Shown here piece after piece: positions 36,558 to 46,231 of a stretch of 64,000 nucleotides of DNA. The notes beneath the pieces were generated by a model that worked only from the letters and a program-made list of their open reading frames with translations, was not told the DNA's origin and did no database searches. Numbering within the stretch: position 1 is the first letter of the stretch; every line of letters begins with the position of its first letter. The stretch is from positions 124,001 to 188,000 of the forward strand of contig JAFDWX010000005.1 of the NCBI GenBank assembly GCA_018268255.1. The letters run 5' to 3'. The DNA comes from Armatimonadota bacterium (GTDB lineage Bacteria; Armatimonadota; Fimbriimonadia; Fimbriimonadales; Fimbriimonadaceae). The position numbers and the translations under genes are program-made.

Positions 36558-36908
36558 TTAGCTAGGCAGGACTTGTCCGACCAAAAGCAGACATTTCGTC
36601 TCTGGGATCACAACGTGAAACTCACGCATCCCGTAGGGCTGGTCAAATGGAGGTTTGAACTTCGTTCCGTCAAGCGCCGAACCGGCCGAGGCAAGGAGAC
36701 TCTCGACATCATCCACTTCCAAATACACGGCCATTTCGCCAGCGCCCTCGCCCATCGGCTGAATATGGATGGTGAGACCATCCTTTTCACAGATCGCGTA
36801 TCCCCCGCCATAGTCCTTTGTCGCAAACCCGAAGGACTCCAGAAACCTTGTACTAGCGTTCGTGTCGCCTGAAGGGACGATGGGAGACAGGAATAGCACC
36901 TTAGCCAT
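36558..36908 (-). CDS. VOC superfamily protein
   Basis: The start at 36908 gives a 116-residue VOC protein (AKVLFLSPIVPSGDTNASTRFLESFGF, then VYLEVDDVESLLASAG). An upstream open frame of 59 codons has no typical homology pattern and is left out. The protein probably forms a dimer; the ligand is unknown. Metal-binding residues are not clearly conserved. Confidence 0.82.
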   Translation of the reverse strand: MAKVLFLSPIVPSGDTNASTRFLESFGFATKDYGGGYAICEKDGLTIHIQPMGEGAGEMAVYLEVDDVESLLASAGSALDGTKFKPPFDQPYGMREFHVVIPETKCLLLVGQVLPS

Positions 36909-37074
36909 GGCTCCGACAATACCTGAGGGAAAGCTTCTAGCCATCGTGCGGTCATGAGCAAGACCGAGGCCCGTGGAAACATCGAAGATGCTGGACCTCC
37001 GTGGTGTTGCAGTCTGCCGTAGAGGCGTGCAGTAGCCAAGAATTACGCCAAAGGATATGGTGTACTCTTTCGCG

Positions 37075-38055
37075 ATGCTTTCCACATTGTCGGCAGCTTT
37101 CCTCTGTGCAGTCGCTCAATCGTCCCCTACGGAGCCGCTAGACCGCTTCGAGAACCTGAGTATTCCAGCGCTACCCGCAATGGCACCGTCTACGAATGGG
37201 ACAACCAAAATCTGGAACGGAAAACTGGAAATTTTGGAGTCAGGCCAAGCTCTGACGTTTAAGCAGGTTGGCGAAGTGCAGTTGACCGTCACCGACTTTA
37301 CCGATACCAAGCCAACGCCAATTCCAGAGCGAGTACTGGTGAATTATGAGGTGGCAGTTCTCGGTAACAAGACCCTCGCTGGTTCACACCTTAGAAAGAC
37401 AATTTGCAAGTTCGGTGAGAAAAACGTGGTCGTGTTCGACGGCTCGACGATATTCAAGACACCTCAGCGAGTCTCTCCAATGTTCCTGATCTCGTTTGCC
37501 TTTGTCGATGGCACGCAACTGTACCAGTTCCAGGCAATTACACGCGATCAAGATAAGTATGAGCGGATGCTAGGAAAGCTGGACGGCATGACGTTAACTG
37601 GGAAAAAGATCACCGAATGGCCCTCCGCCGCTGCAGGCACCTTTTCGATCGCGGGATCGCCATTTTCTATCAAGTCACCAAAAGCGCTGTTTCCTGTACT
37701 CGGGGAAAAGGTCGACGAGTCCCTGGAGGGCCAGTACACCGGTGCGGTGTACGTGCCAAAGGGGGCCAACTACCGCTACGTTCTCGCGACGCTCAAAGAA
37801 TCCGATAGTCGCACCGACGAGGAAATTCTCGCGCTCCTAACTCGCGCTGCTCTCAACGTCGAGGTTCCGAAGGGTCTGAAACTAGACCCGAAGACCCGGA
37901 AAGGGCAGTTCACATTCGATAAGGGCACCGTCAAATATGAGGCCCAGCTTCAGTTTCGGCGGAAAGGGCGACTCGCGGCAATAGTTGCAGCATCGCGCGT
38001 TCCGACCGGCTATCCTTTTGGTGGCGTCGAGTTGGTGGAAGCGAAGCAGCCTTAA
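37075..38055 (+). CDS. Exported protein of unknown family
   Basis: From 37075 the 326-residue product has a signal peptide (LSTLSAAFLCAVAQS). The mature part is beta-rich with no Cys and no recognised catalytic signature; it shows no dockerin or PEP-CTERM tail. A tRNA-Glu gene lies 123 nt downstream on the opposite strand. I do not recognise the family and propose no function. Confidence 0.7.
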   Translation: MLSTLSAAFLCAVAQSSPTEPLDRFENLSIPALPAMAPSTNGTTKIWNGKLEILESGQALTFKQVGEVQLTVTDFTDTKPTPIPERVLVNYEVAVLGNKTLAGSHLRKTICKFGEKNVVVFDGSTIFKTPQRVSPMFLISFAFVDGTQLYQFQAITRDQDKYERMLGKLDGMTLTGKKITEWPSAAAGTFSIAGSPFSIKSPKALFPVLGEKVDESLEGQYTGAVYVPKGANYRYVLATLKESDSRTDEEILALLTRAALNVEVPKGLKLDPKTRKGQFTFDKGTVKYEAQLQFRRKGRLAAIVAASRVPTGYPFGGVELVEAKQP

Positions 38056-38178
38056 TTTCTTTGCGCCTGTTGATGGTTCACCGCAGCATCCATCGGCGAT
38101 CTCCAAAGCATAGTTATCTCGCCCAGTTGGTTCACAACTTAAACCTGAGCAAAACTGTCCTTTGAACCTAAGGGGCTG

Positions 38179-38255
38179 TGGTACTCCCGAAGGGATTCGA
38201 ACCCTCGATCTTCGCCGTGAGAGGGCGATGTCCTAAACCGCTAGACGACGGGAGC
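38179..38255 (-). tRNA. tRNA-Glu (anticodon CUC)
   Basis: On the minus strand the sequence folds into a full cloverleaf: acceptor GCTCCCG/CGGGAGT (one G-U), anticodon stem TCGCC/GGCGA with loop CTCTCAC giving CUC, and T-arm GAGGG TTCGAAT CCCTT. The 3' CCA is encoded at 38181-38179. GAG codons are decoded by this minor Glu isoacceptor. Confidence 0.95.
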
Positions 38256-38346
38256 ACGCGCGAACCAAGAGAATACCTCAGGCAGGAGCAGTTTTCTCGG
38301 GGGCCAGGGGGGGGCGTTCTAAGGTCGAATTTTCAGACAAACCAGG

Positions 38347-38766
38347 GTGCCAGCCGAGCGACCGAACACGGCGCAGTCCATCCTCGTAGATTCAGAAATG
38401 CAGGCGATCGTCAGCGGTTCTGGCTCACCCATCTCGGCCACGGGGTCGAGTTTTTCGGTTTACGAATGGCAGGGCGACGGAGGCGGTTTCCTCCATGTCC
38501 ACCACGAAGACGACGAGTGCTGGCACGTTCTGGAGGGCACGCTGACCTTTCGGCTCCCGGGCGGCGAGATCCAGGCTCCCGCCGGGACCACTGTGTTTGT
38601 CCCCGCTGGAACTCCGCACGACTACCGATGCTCCACGCCCACAGACCGGTATCTCATCATGCTCACCCCTCGCTTGGATGAACTCATCCAAAAGCTGCAT
38701 TCAACGCCCCGAGACCGTTGGAGGGACTTGTACATCGAGTACAAATCGGAGATTTTGGAAGGCTAG
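38347..38766 (+). CDS. Cupin-domain protein
   Basis: The 139-residue product has the two cupin motifs: FLHVHHEDDECWHVLEGTLTF (His/Glu metal ligands) and AGTTVFVPAGTPHDYRCS. An internal ATG at 38398 could be the true start, since the first frame opens with GTG and lacks a clear ribosome site. Cupins of this size bind a metal and small ligand; substrate unknown. A strong hairpin follows. Confidence 0.82.
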   Translation: MPAERPNTAQSILVDSEMQAIVSGSGSPISATGSSFSVYEWQGDGGGFLHVHHEDDECWHVLEGTLTFRLPGGEIQAPAGTTVFVPAGTPHDYRCSTPTDRYLIMLTPRLDELIQKLHSTPRDRWRDLYIEYKSEILEG

Positions 38767-38818
38767 GCGCCATCCCCTCGTACCCGTTCCACCGCCATTC
38801 TCGCCGCATATGGCACAA

Positions 38819-38855
38819 AAACGCGCCGCGTCCGATTTTTGGACGCGGCGCGTTT
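38819..38855. terminator. Perfect 15-bp bidirectional terminator
   Basis: AAACGCGCCGCGTCC pairs perfectly with GGACGCGGCGCGTTT around GATTTTT, between the cupin gene and the convergent M32 carboxypeptidase gene. The A and T runs at both feet of the stem support termination on both strands. Confidence 0.88.
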
Positions 38856-38862
38856 CTTTGGC

Positions 38863-40353
38863 TTAGCTCAGGTGGTAAATCTCGCGATACTTGGCGTTGA
38901 GCGCAGTCACGTAATCCTCTGCTCCCATCGGCTTGCCCGTGACCTGCATCACCAGCTCCTTAGGCGGATACTTTTTGCCCTTGGAATAGATGTTTTCCCG
39001 GAGCCAACCCAGGATCGGGGCGAACTCACCCTTCTCAATGAGAGCATCCGTGTCGCCCAGATCTCGACGCAGGCAAGCCCAGAATTGGTAGCTCAGCAGG
39101 TTGCCCATCGAGTAGGTCGGGAAGTATCCGATCGATCCCATCGACCAGTGGACGTCTTGCAGGCATCCCTGGCTGTCGTTTGGAACATCCACACCCAAAT
39201 ACTCTTTGTACTTGGCGTTCCAGGCGGCGGGCAGATCGCGCACATCCAGCTTTTTGGTCAGCACGTCACACTCGATTTCGAACCGAACCAGCACGTGGAG
39301 GTTATAGGTCACCTCGTCGGCTTCAACACGGATCAACGAGGGTTCGACCTTGTTGATCATGCGATAGAACTGGTCCACATCATAGGCCTGAAGGGCCAAG
39401 AATTCGCTGCGCAGACTTGGCAGATACCTTTTCCAAAAGGCTTTGCTGCGACCCACGATATTTTCCCAGGTGCGGCTTTGGCTTTCGTGGACTCCGAGCG
39501 ACACACCCCCTGCAAGCGGAGTTCGATCCCATTCCATGGGGCTACCCTGCTCGTACATGCCGTGTCCAGCCTCGTGCAGAGAGCCAAAAATGGCGGAGCC
39601 CAAGTAATCCTTGAACCGCGTGGTGAGCCGGATATCGCCAACCGACCAGCCCGTGCAGAACGGGTGCGGTGCTGTGTCCTGGCGCCCTCGATCCATATCG
39701 AACCCGATCTCCCGAATCAGCTTTTCTGTAAATCGACGCTGTTTTTCGACTTCCCAATCGCCATACAGCACCCGATCGTCCACGGGCTTGCCGTTCTCAG
39801 CAATGTCCTTGACCAGACTCACTGTGTTCGCCTTGAGCACATCGAACATCCGGGTGCAATCGGCCGCCGTGGCACCTTCCTCATACATATCGAGCAAGGC
39901 ATCGTAAATGTGGTCGGTGTAGCCCAGATACTCGGCTTCCTGCCGCGCGATTTCGAACATGCGCTCCAAGGTCGGCGCGAACGAAGCAAAATCGTTCGTG
40001 GCTCGAGCATGAACCCACGATTCGTGAGCCTCGCTGCTCAGGCGAGATTTTTCCCCCACCAGATCGCTGGGAATCTTGCGACTCAGGTCAAAATCCCGCT
40101 TCACATTGCGCACGATGGCCGCATCATTGGAACCGGGCTCGATCTCTGCTTTGGCTCCCTCCAGGAGTTCACCCGTCGAGTCATCGGTAAAAGTCTCGTG
40201 CGCCAATTGGGAGAGGATTCCGAGATGTTGGGCGCGGGCAGATGCTCCACCCTTGGGCATGTACGTTTGCTGGTCCCAATCCATGATGGCGGTTGCCGCA
40301 TGGAGAGCATTCAGCTGCTCCATTCGGGACTTTAGTTGCGCGAGTTTGGACAT
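38863..40353 (-). CDS. M32 family (Taq-type) metallocarboxypeptidase
   Basis: The 496-residue protein begins with the M32 helical domain and contains GSLHEAGHGMYEQG, the HExxH zinc site, followed by WDRTPLAGGVSLGVHESQSRTWENIVG with the third ligand glutamate. These are cytosolic enzymes that release C-terminal residues from peptides. Length matches the family (about 500). A short opposite-strand frame of 498 codons lies on the complementary strand but is a coding shadow. Confidence 0.95.
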   Translation of the reverse strand: MSKLAQLKSRMEQLNALHAATAIMDWDQQTYMPKGGASARAQHLGILSQLAHETFTDDSTGELLEGAKAEIEPGSNDAAIVRNVKRDFDLSRKIPSDLVGEKSRLSSEAHESWVHARATNDFASFAPTLERMFEIARQEAEYLGYTDHIYDALLDMYEEGATAADCTRMFDVLKANTVSLVKDIAENGKPVDDRVLYGDWEVEKQRRFTEKLIREIGFDMDRGRQDTAPHPFCTGWSVGDIRLTTRFKDYLGSAIFGSLHEAGHGMYEQGSPMEWDRTPLAGGVSLGVHESQSRTWENIVGRSKAFWKRYLPSLRSEFLALQAYDVDQFYRMINKVEPSLIRVEADEVTYNLHVLVRFEIECDVLTKKLDVRDLPAAWNAKYKEYLGVDVPNDSQGCLQDVHWSMGSIGYFPTYSMGNLLSYQFWACLRRDLGDTDALIEKGEFAPILGWLRENIYSKGKKYPPKELVMQVTGKPMGAEDYVTALNAKYREIYHLS

Positions 40354-40362
40354 GCGCAGAGT

Positions 40363-40557
40363 CTACACCGCGCATGCCCACACTGGCTTATTCGTCCCCG
40401 GATTGGTCAAAGGAGTCCTGAGGATGAGGTAGTCGAAGAACTTTATCTTTGCGTCACCATTCACCTCTCGATAGATGAAACGAGCCTCAATATTGAGATG
40501 ATCTCTAAAGGAATCACGACTTTCCTGCCCCGCTTGGCAGTGATGGTTATCGAACAT
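40363..40557 (-). pseudogene. Possible remnant or stray fragment of a dockerin-tail gene
   Basis: This minus-strand frame of 64 codons contains VNGDAKIKFFDYLIL, which matches the calcium-loop sequence VDGDNSVTVFDYLVL in the window's dockerin-tailed proteins. It has no signal peptide and no second repeat. It ends 9 nt before the start codon of the carboxypeptidase gene and starts 10 nt after the desaturase stop. I treat it as a decayed copy; chance similarity remains possible given the short match. Confidence 0.35.
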
Positions 40558-40567
40558 ACAAAAGTGC

Positions 40568-41665
40568 CTATCGGAGGTGCGGGTTGTCCTTTGGCTTCAA
40601 TCCAAACTCTTCCTCTAATCCGTGACCCAAAGTTCCAATTCGTTGATCAGCTTGCGGATCGATGAACGTCGTATGCGTTTCATAGATCCAGGGAGTTTTC
40701 CAAAGCAGCACCAACGCCGTAGTCAGGGGCATCGAGTGATATCGATCCGGAAAAAGCTCCTTTGCTTTATCCTCGATGTAGCGAGTGTTCCTCGCGGAAA
40801 CCTGAGGGAAAAGATGGTGGGCGACATGCGCACCGAAGTACTGATGCCATGGATCCAACCAGCGGAGAGCAGGCGGAAGCGTAACAGTAAGCGAGGAGCC
40901 CAGCACGTCGCTTTCGTCGGCGAGTGGATTAAGGAAGTGGTTGGTGGCAATATAGCTGATGACCAGCGCATTGGCAACCAAGAGTGGCAGCAGATAGCCC
41001 CAAATCAGGACCTGACTCCCCAGATACCACGAGACCCCGATCCACGCTGATGCCTGCAACACCAGTTCCAAGACCATCTGGACTTTCTCGCGAGGCTTGG
41101 TCGGCCTCTTGAAGAGGTACAGAACCAGCATCCTAAGGTTCTGCTGTGTCATCCGGAAAGAAAAGCTACCAAAAATGATAATATTCCGCAGAACTGGAGA
41201 TAATCTGTACAAGAATCGCAGAACAGGGTTATTCTTGTAGTGCTCCATTGTGAACAGAGCATCGGGATCTTCCCCATCGACTTGAGTGTGGCCATGGTGC
41301 TCCCCGTTATGCCATTTTCTCCAAAGCAACGGCGAAATCCAGAAAGGCGAAAATGCGATGCCCGCGAGGATATCGCGCATTCGCATGCTCTTGAACGTCC
41401 CTCCGTGAGCGATATCGTGGCCGATGAATCCCATGCATCCAAAACTGTGCCCGATGGCGATGCTCAGGAATGGAGCAACCCAGAAGCTGAAGTGGTTCCT
41501 GAGGACGTACCAAGAGCCACCGATGATGGCGGCGTGCACGGCGAACCACAGGAGATTCTGGTGGTCTGGTCTGAACACGTGGTCAGGCAACTCACGACGA
41601 ATTTGCTGTCTGTAGTTCGGAATAGCCTTTTCCGGTGTCTCTGGCGGGGTAAGAATCGTTGCCAT
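40568..41665 (-). CDS. Membrane fatty acid desaturase
   Basis: The 365-residue integral membrane protein has the three histidine boxes of the family: HDIAH (residues 83-87), HNGEHH (119-124) and HVAHH near residue 280. Hydrophobic helices surround the first box and lie between the second and third. The di-iron centre introduces a cis double bond into acyl chains, using O2 and an electron donor. It is downstream of the large dockerin protein gene on the same strand with a 197-nt gap. Confidence 0.92.
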   Translation of the reverse strand: MATILTPPETPEKAIPNYRQQIRRELPDHVFRPDHQNLLWFAVHAAIIGGSWYVLRNHFSFWVAPFLSIAIGHSFGCMGFIGHDIAHGGTFKSMRMRDILAGIAFSPFWISPLLWRKWHNGEHHGHTQVDGEDPDALFTMEHYKNNPVLRFLYRLSPVLRNIIIFGSFSFRMTQQNLRMLVLYLFKRPTKPREKVQMVLELVLQASAWIGVSWYLGSQVLIWGYLLPLLVANALVISYIATNHFLNPLADESDVLGSSLTVTLPPALRWLDPWHQYFGAHVAHHLFPQVSARNTRYIEDKAKELFPDRYHSMPLTTALVLLWKTPWIYETHTTFIDPQADQRIGTLGHGLEEEFGLKPKDNPHLR

Positions 41666-41783
41666 TGAATCTAAGTACGTATTTTGGCACTAGCCTGCAC
41701 CGAATGGCTCCCTTCCGAACATCAATTGTTGGCGTATTTGTCGCCCTATTTGGTCCAACGTCTCCTTTCGTGCGAAGTCTTGC

Positions 41784-41838
41784 GAACCCGGTGCTCCGCA
41801 AGAGGCTACACCGGGTTCGAACTGCCGCTCAGGGCGGC
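41784..41838 (-). terminator. Two adjacent hairpins between dockerin-propeller and desaturase genes
   Basis: GAACCCGGTG/CACCGGGTTC (10 perfect bp, 41784-41818) is followed by GCCGC/GCGGC (41824-41838). On the minus strand they lie just downstream of the dockerin-propeller stop. No U-tract follows, so intrinsic termination is uncertain. Confidence 0.35.
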
Positions 41839-41862
41839 TGATTCCTAGATCGGCAGATTCAC

Positions 41863-44550
41863 TTAGTCGTACGTCCGCCCCTGGTTCTGGCTGCAGATTA
41901 GGAGATCGAAAACGGTAACCGCTCCATCGCAATCAAGATCGTAACGGGTGTCGAATGAGCCATCCCCGATACGATCCTGCATATAGTACATATCCCACCA
42001 GTTGATCTTTCCATTTCCGTCGACATCACCAGCAATGAAATCAAGCTCACCAAGGTCCAAGTCATCGTCAAACCTGCCGTCAACTTTCCGCTTTAGGAAA
42101 CCATCAAAAGCGATGACCACTGTGTAGTTCTTATAACCCTCCAACGCTAACTTGACAGGCTGACCCGGATAGGCGCGGGTGGGCGTATAGAACTCTGTAT
42201 CTGGAGTGGAATAGACCGATGTGTAGACCGACCCCTCCATTGGCTCTGGACCGTAGTAGTCAGCGGCTCGAGGCGTAAAGCTAATCGATCCGCTATTGAT
42301 GTTGGGCCACGTGTTAACTACAATGTTACTTGTAAGTTCAGGGTGAGTTTCGAATACATCACATATCGCAACTGCATCCCCATATCGTGAAATCCTCACT
42401 GGTGGATCATCTTCCGGCATTTCTCTATAGGATTGAGAAAAAGAAAGAGGACGTTCAGATCCCGTAACTGTGTTCAGCAACCGAATGTTTGACCACGACG
42501 GTTCAGTGATCAGGAGCTTTGTGCCGTCCATATTCGCGTCCAACACATTTGGCAATCCATAGACAACCTTGCCTGAAGTTACGTCCAGCCTTACATTAAT
42601 TCCTGTGAGGTAAAGGAACTTGGAATTTCCGGAGTAGAGCATTTTGCCGGCAGTTCCACTAATATTCCTATTCTTAGAGTCCAGAACAGTGATCGATTTT
42701 GAGCGCATGGTGTCCGTGTCGAGAATTTCTAGGAAGTAGTTGTACTTGGAGTAGCTCTTACCGTCTCGGTATTTGATGTAGGCAATCTGCCTCCCGTCGG
42801 GACTTACGACGGGCAAAGCTGCGTTGGAAGGATACTGGCGGAAATAATCTGACGTTGGAATTGGAAAGGACTTGTTCGTTTGCAAGTCCACCACTCGTAA
42901 TCTCATTGTATTGTCGACCCATTCGGGCCCGATGTAAGTCTCCAACACAATATAGCGGCCATTATCGGAAATAGAAATTGGAATTGCTCGATATTCCGTA
43001 TCGGCGTTGCTGATGGAAAACAGCGCTGTCTGATCCGTTTTCTGAACGACGCAAACACCATGATGCTGTTCGTTTGTGACTAAGTTTGACGAATAAGTTT
43101 CGTAGGCGACATATTCTCCATTTGCCGACATAAGAGGATACAAACACTTACCGTTTGCCGATTCCCCGTGCAGACCGACGGAAAAGTGTCGTACCTCCCC
43201 CAGTACTTGGTCCGAAATAAAGAGTTGTGACACTCGCCCGAATCCATCCAGGGTAAGGTTGTTGGCACTCGCTACAAATGCAATTTTCGTCAAATCTCCA
43301 CTACAAGCCATCGCAGATTGACTTCCACCAACAGTGAATGAAGGCCCCTCCGAAATAGGCTCCATTGTATTTGTGCTTCGCCGGTAAACGTACGGTACCT
43401 CCCCCTCTCCTACATCGGAGGTATATGCCAAGTTCGATTCGAACAAGACCAAATCTCCATCCTTGCTCAGTTTCGGATGTTGGATCGCATCATAGGAAAA
43501 TGTTGTGACCGGCTGGGGTATTCGATACTCGTCTGATGATTCCAGATTGGCGATCGTTAACTGCGGAGCAGATCCAAGTTGTGAAGTGCTTGAGCTTTCA
43601 ACTCGAACTGCAGCCAGTAAGGGGCCGTCATCGGAAAGGAATGCACTACGCCTAGGGGTAGTGAAATAGCCAGTACTAACGTTCACCGCAGGCCCAAACT
43701 CAATTAGCCTGCCGGATGGTACTTCCATTGCATAAGCCTCGATTTCGCCCAGCCTATGTGGAAGCGCAGGATCGCTTGTTTCGAAGAGTAACCAATGGAG
43801 TGAGGGAGAAACGGCAGTGAGTTCAACGTTGGCGATTTGGTTCCCCTGATAATTACTCAAGCGGGTGATCTTCCTGTCGGAACGATTCCACAAGAACATG
43901 TCACCACTCCAGTGATCGGGTACGACCAAGTTTCCAGCGAGGCTTCCAAAAATCACGTTTCCTGTATCGCCTATCCACGCCCGAGCGCTGGCTCCAGCAG
44001 CTCTCCCGTTGTTTCCAAGCGAAACAAGGCTAACTGTCTTTTCGTCTAAGTTAATGCAATACACATCATCCGATATATTGATATCGACCGGGTCAAGCGA
44101 TTGCCTTGTGACCAGGGAGGCAAAAGACCCATTGGGCGACAAACTGAAATCCGTGTACATTGAGATGTCCAGGGAAATCGGCAGCGTAATTTCCTCGGTT
44201 TCATCAGTGTGGAGATTTCGGCGGAAAAGTGAACCGAAGAAAATGTTGGCGTCCGAATAGACAAGATAATCACCACCATACGATAGTAACGCCATGCAGT
44301 TCGAAATTCTTGGGTCATTGAGGGTAATGGTCCTTACCTGACCCGTCTTTCGGTCGTAGAGCCGCACCTTGCCTTTCGCAACGCCGCTAACAAATCTCCC
44401 ATCACCTGTCATATCGCACGAAAAGCCCAAAGGTTGGTGTGCTGGACGATCAATTGAGTCTGGCACTGGGGTGACAAACGGAAGTTGGCCAAGGGCCACA
44501 CCCGCTAATGATAGAATGATGAATGTTAAGAATGATCTTGGTATAAACAT
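41863..44550 (-). CDS. Large exported beta-propeller-like protein with dockerin-type tail
   Basis: The 895-residue protein has a signal peptide (TFIILSLAGVALGQ). Most of it is a series of WD40/TolB-like blades with recurrent segments such as LSKDGDLVLFESN, SANGEYVAYETY, SDNGRYIVLETY and SPDGRQIAYIKY. The C-terminal 60 residues carry two calcium-loop repeats, DVDGNGKINWWD and DLDCDGAVTVFD, like a dockerin. The first loop keeps WWD in place of VFD. DNA composition looks AT-richer than neighbouring genes. The function is probably envelope attachment or sugar/peptide recognition; not established. Confidence 0.82.
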   Translation of the reverse strand: MFIPRSFLTFIILSLAGVALGQLPFVTPVPDSIDRPAHQPLGFSCDMTGDGRFVSGVAKGKVRLYDRKTGQVRTITLNDPRISNCMALLSYGGDYLVYSDANIFFGSLFRRNLHTDETEEITLPISLDISMYTDFSLSPNGSFASLVTRQSLDPVDINISDDVYCINLDEKTVSLVSLGNNGRAAGASARAWIGDTGNVIFGSLAGNLVVPDHWSGDMFLWNRSDRKITRLSNYQGNQIANVELTAVSPSLHWLLFETSDPALPHRLGEIEAYAMEVPSGRLIEFGPAVNVSTGYFTTPRRSAFLSDDGPLLAAVRVESSSTSQLGSAPQLTIANLESSDEYRIPQPVTTFSYDAIQHPKLSKDGDLVLFESNLAYTSDVGEGEVPYVYRRSTNTMEPISEGPSFTVGGSQSAMACSGDLTKIAFVASANNLTLDGFGRVSQLFISDQVLGEVRHFSVGLHGESANGKCLYPLMSANGEYVAYETYSSNLVTNEQHHGVCVVQKTDQTALFSISNADTEYRAIPISISDNGRYIVLETYIGPEWVDNTMRLRVVDLQTNKSFPIPTSDYFRQYPSNAALPVVSPDGRQIAYIKYRDGKSYSKYNYFLEILDTDTMRSKSITVLDSKNRNISGTAGKMLYSGNSKFLYLTGINVRLDVTSGKVVYGLPNVLDANMDGTKLLITEPSWSNIRLLNTVTGSERPLSFSQSYREMPEDDPPVRISRYGDAVAICDVFETHPELTSNIVVNTWPNINSGSISFTPRAADYYGPEPMEGSVYTSVYSTPDTEFYTPTRAYPGQPVKLALEGYKNYTVVIAFDGFLKRKVDGRFDDDLDLGELDFIAGDVDGNGKINWWDMYYMQDRIGDGSFDTRYDLDCDGAVTVFDLLICSQNQGRTYD

Positions 44551-44716
44551 GGGATACTCCCATGTTCATCTTACAACCGATCCTGGTAAATGGTGACACA
44601 AAGTTTGCAGTCAGACGCATCTGCCCAAGGTCTAGCCAAGTAGGGCATCTCTAAAGAAACACCAGACGTGAGTTGCCCCAGAGTCGGCACCAATGAGACC
44701 AACTCGAAAACACTAA

Positions 44717-44752
44717 AAAGCCTCCCGCTTCCCTAAGGAAACGAGAGGCTTT
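44717..44752 (-). terminator. Intrinsic terminator of tuf
   Basis: On the minus strand AAAGCCTC pairs with GAGGCTTT, with an inner TTCC/GGAA stem, followed by TTTTT. It starts 22 nt after the tuf stop codon. Confidence 0.8.
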
Positions 44753-44774
44753 GTGCTACAGAGACTAAATGCCC

Positions 44775-45983
44775 TTATTCGAGAACTTTGGTCACGGTGC
44801 CAGCGCCAACCGTTCGGCCACCCTCTCGGATAGCGAACTTTGAGCCTTCTTCCATAGCGATGGGAGCAATGAGCTCGATCGTCATGGTGATGTTGTCACC
44901 AGGCATAACCATCTCGACGCCGGTTGGCAGGTTCAGCGTTCCGGTAACGTCCGTCGTTCGGAAGTAGAACTGAGGTCGGTAACCCGAAAAGAACGGGGTG
45001 TGTCGTCCACCCTCATCTTTCGAAAGAACGTAGACCTGGCCTTCGAACTTGGTGTGCGGAGTGATCGAACCCGGCTTGCAGATAACCATGCCTCGCTCGA
45101 TGTCGTCTCGGCCGATGCCTCGAAGGAGCAGTCCGACGTTGTCGCCCGCTTCTGCGCTGTCCAGCAACTTGCGGAACATTTCAACACCCGTGCAAACCGT
45201 TTTGCGGGTTGCGCCGAGTCCAACGATCTCGACTTCGGTATTGACGTTCAGCGTGCCTCGCTCGACACGACCGGTAGCAACTGTACCGCGGCCAGTGATG
45301 GTGAACACGTCTTCGACGGCCATCAGGAACGGCTTTTCGGTTTCGCGCGGCGGCGTCGGGATCTTCTCGTCGACTGCGTCCATCAGCTCGAGGACGCCCT
45401 TGACCCACTTGTCGTCAAAATCCACAGTGCCAGCTTCAACAAGGTCAAGTGCCTTGCGAGCCGAACCGCGAATGACAGCTGCATCGTCGCCGGGGAACCC
45501 GTACTTGCTGAGCAGTTCTCGGATTTCGAGTTCGACGAGGTCGAGCAGCTCTTCGTCTTCCACGTCGTCGCACTTGTTGATGTAAACGACGATGTGAGGA
45601 ACACCGACCTGGCGAGCCAGAAGGATGTGCTCTCGAGTCTGCTGCATCGGACCATCGGTACCAGCAACAACCAGAATCGCACCGTCCATCTGGGCGGCGC
45701 CGGTGATCATGTTCTTGATGAAGTCAGCGTGTCCCGGACAGTCGACGTGGGCATAGTGTCGCTTCTCCGTCTCGTATTCCTGGTGCGAAATGTTGATGGT
45801 GATACCGCGTGCCTTCTCTTCGGGCGCGGAGTCGATCTCATCATAGCGTCTCGCCTGGGCCAAGCCCTTGGTCTGCAGGATGCCGGTGATAGCGGCGGTC
45901 AGGGTAGTTTTTCCGTGGTCAACGTGACCAATGGTGCCAATGTTGACGTGCGGCTTTTTGCGTTCAAATTTAGCTCTTGCCAT
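44775..45983 (-). CDS. tuf: Elongation factor Tu
   Basis: The 402-residue product has the G1 loop GHVDHGKTT near residue 19, effector threonine in [22 protein letters not shown] and the [16 protein letters not shown] domain III segment. It delivers aminoacyl-tRNA to the ribosome. AGGAA lies 5 nt upstream of the ATG. Unlike the usual rpsL-rpsG-fusA-tuf order, tuf is separated from fusA by a gene on the opposite strand, so it needs its own promoter. Confidence 0.98.
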   Translation of the reverse strand: MARAKFERKKPHVNIGTIGHVDHGKTTLTAAITGILQTKGLAQARRYDEIDSAPEEKARGITINISHQEYETEKRHYAHVDCPGHADFIKNMITGAAQMDGAILVVAGTDGPMQQTREHILLARQVGVPHIVVYINKCDDVEDEELLDLVELEIRELLSKYGFPGDDAAVIRGSARKALDLVEAGTVDFDDKWVKGVLELMDAVDEKIPTPPRETEKPFLMAVEDVFTITGRGTVATGRVERGTLNVNTEVEIVGLGATRKTVCTGVEMFRKLLDSAEAGDNVGLLLRGIGRDDIERGMVICKPGSITPHTKFEGQVYVLSKDEGGRHTPFFSGYRPQFYFRTTDVTGTLNLPTGVEMVMPGDNITMTIELIAPIAMEEGSKFAIREGGRTVGAGTVTKVLE

Positions 45984-46005
45984 TGAGTTCCTAGAATTCC
46001 TCTTG

Positions 46006-46053
46006 GTGGTTGTAGGGCGACCCGTCGCCCAATTTCGGTCTCAACCCAACCAC
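46006..46053 (-). promoter_or_regulatory. Structured tuf leader (nested hairpins)
   Basis: GTGGTTG (46006-46012) pairs with CAACCAC (46047-46053) and encloses GGGCGA/TCGCCC (46015-46030). The structure lies 22-70 nt upstream of the tuf ATG. A weak promoter (TTGCGC-18-TAAACT) lies farther up. Possible translational or stability control; inference only. Confidence 0.3.
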
Positions 46054-46231
46054 AAGGAGGGGTCTGCGACAATCTGTAGTTTACCGCGCGACCATTTCAG
46101 TGCGCAATACACTCACCCAGCAACCTTGAAGTTAGTCCCTGAGCCAAGTTATCGTGGGTTAAAGTAACCAACCGCCGGCGCACTGCGTCCCTTCATTGAA
46201 CAGCATCCGGCCTGGATGCAGGGGGCAAAAC

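Noticed and set aside
38839-40335. 498-codon open frame on the plus strand opposite the M32 carboxypeptidase gene
   Set aside because: It is a mirror of the carboxypeptidase coding sequence; the minus-strand protein has a clear zinc-site motif and family pattern, and the plus-strand product has none.
41659-41841. Small plus-strand frame of 60 codons downstream of the desaturase start
   Set aside because: It begins inside the desaturase gene antisense and covers the hairpin region; no ribosome site or motif.
45000-45986. 328-codon open frame opposite tuf
   Set aside because: Shadow of a highly conserved gene with strong codon bias; no recognisable protein pattern.
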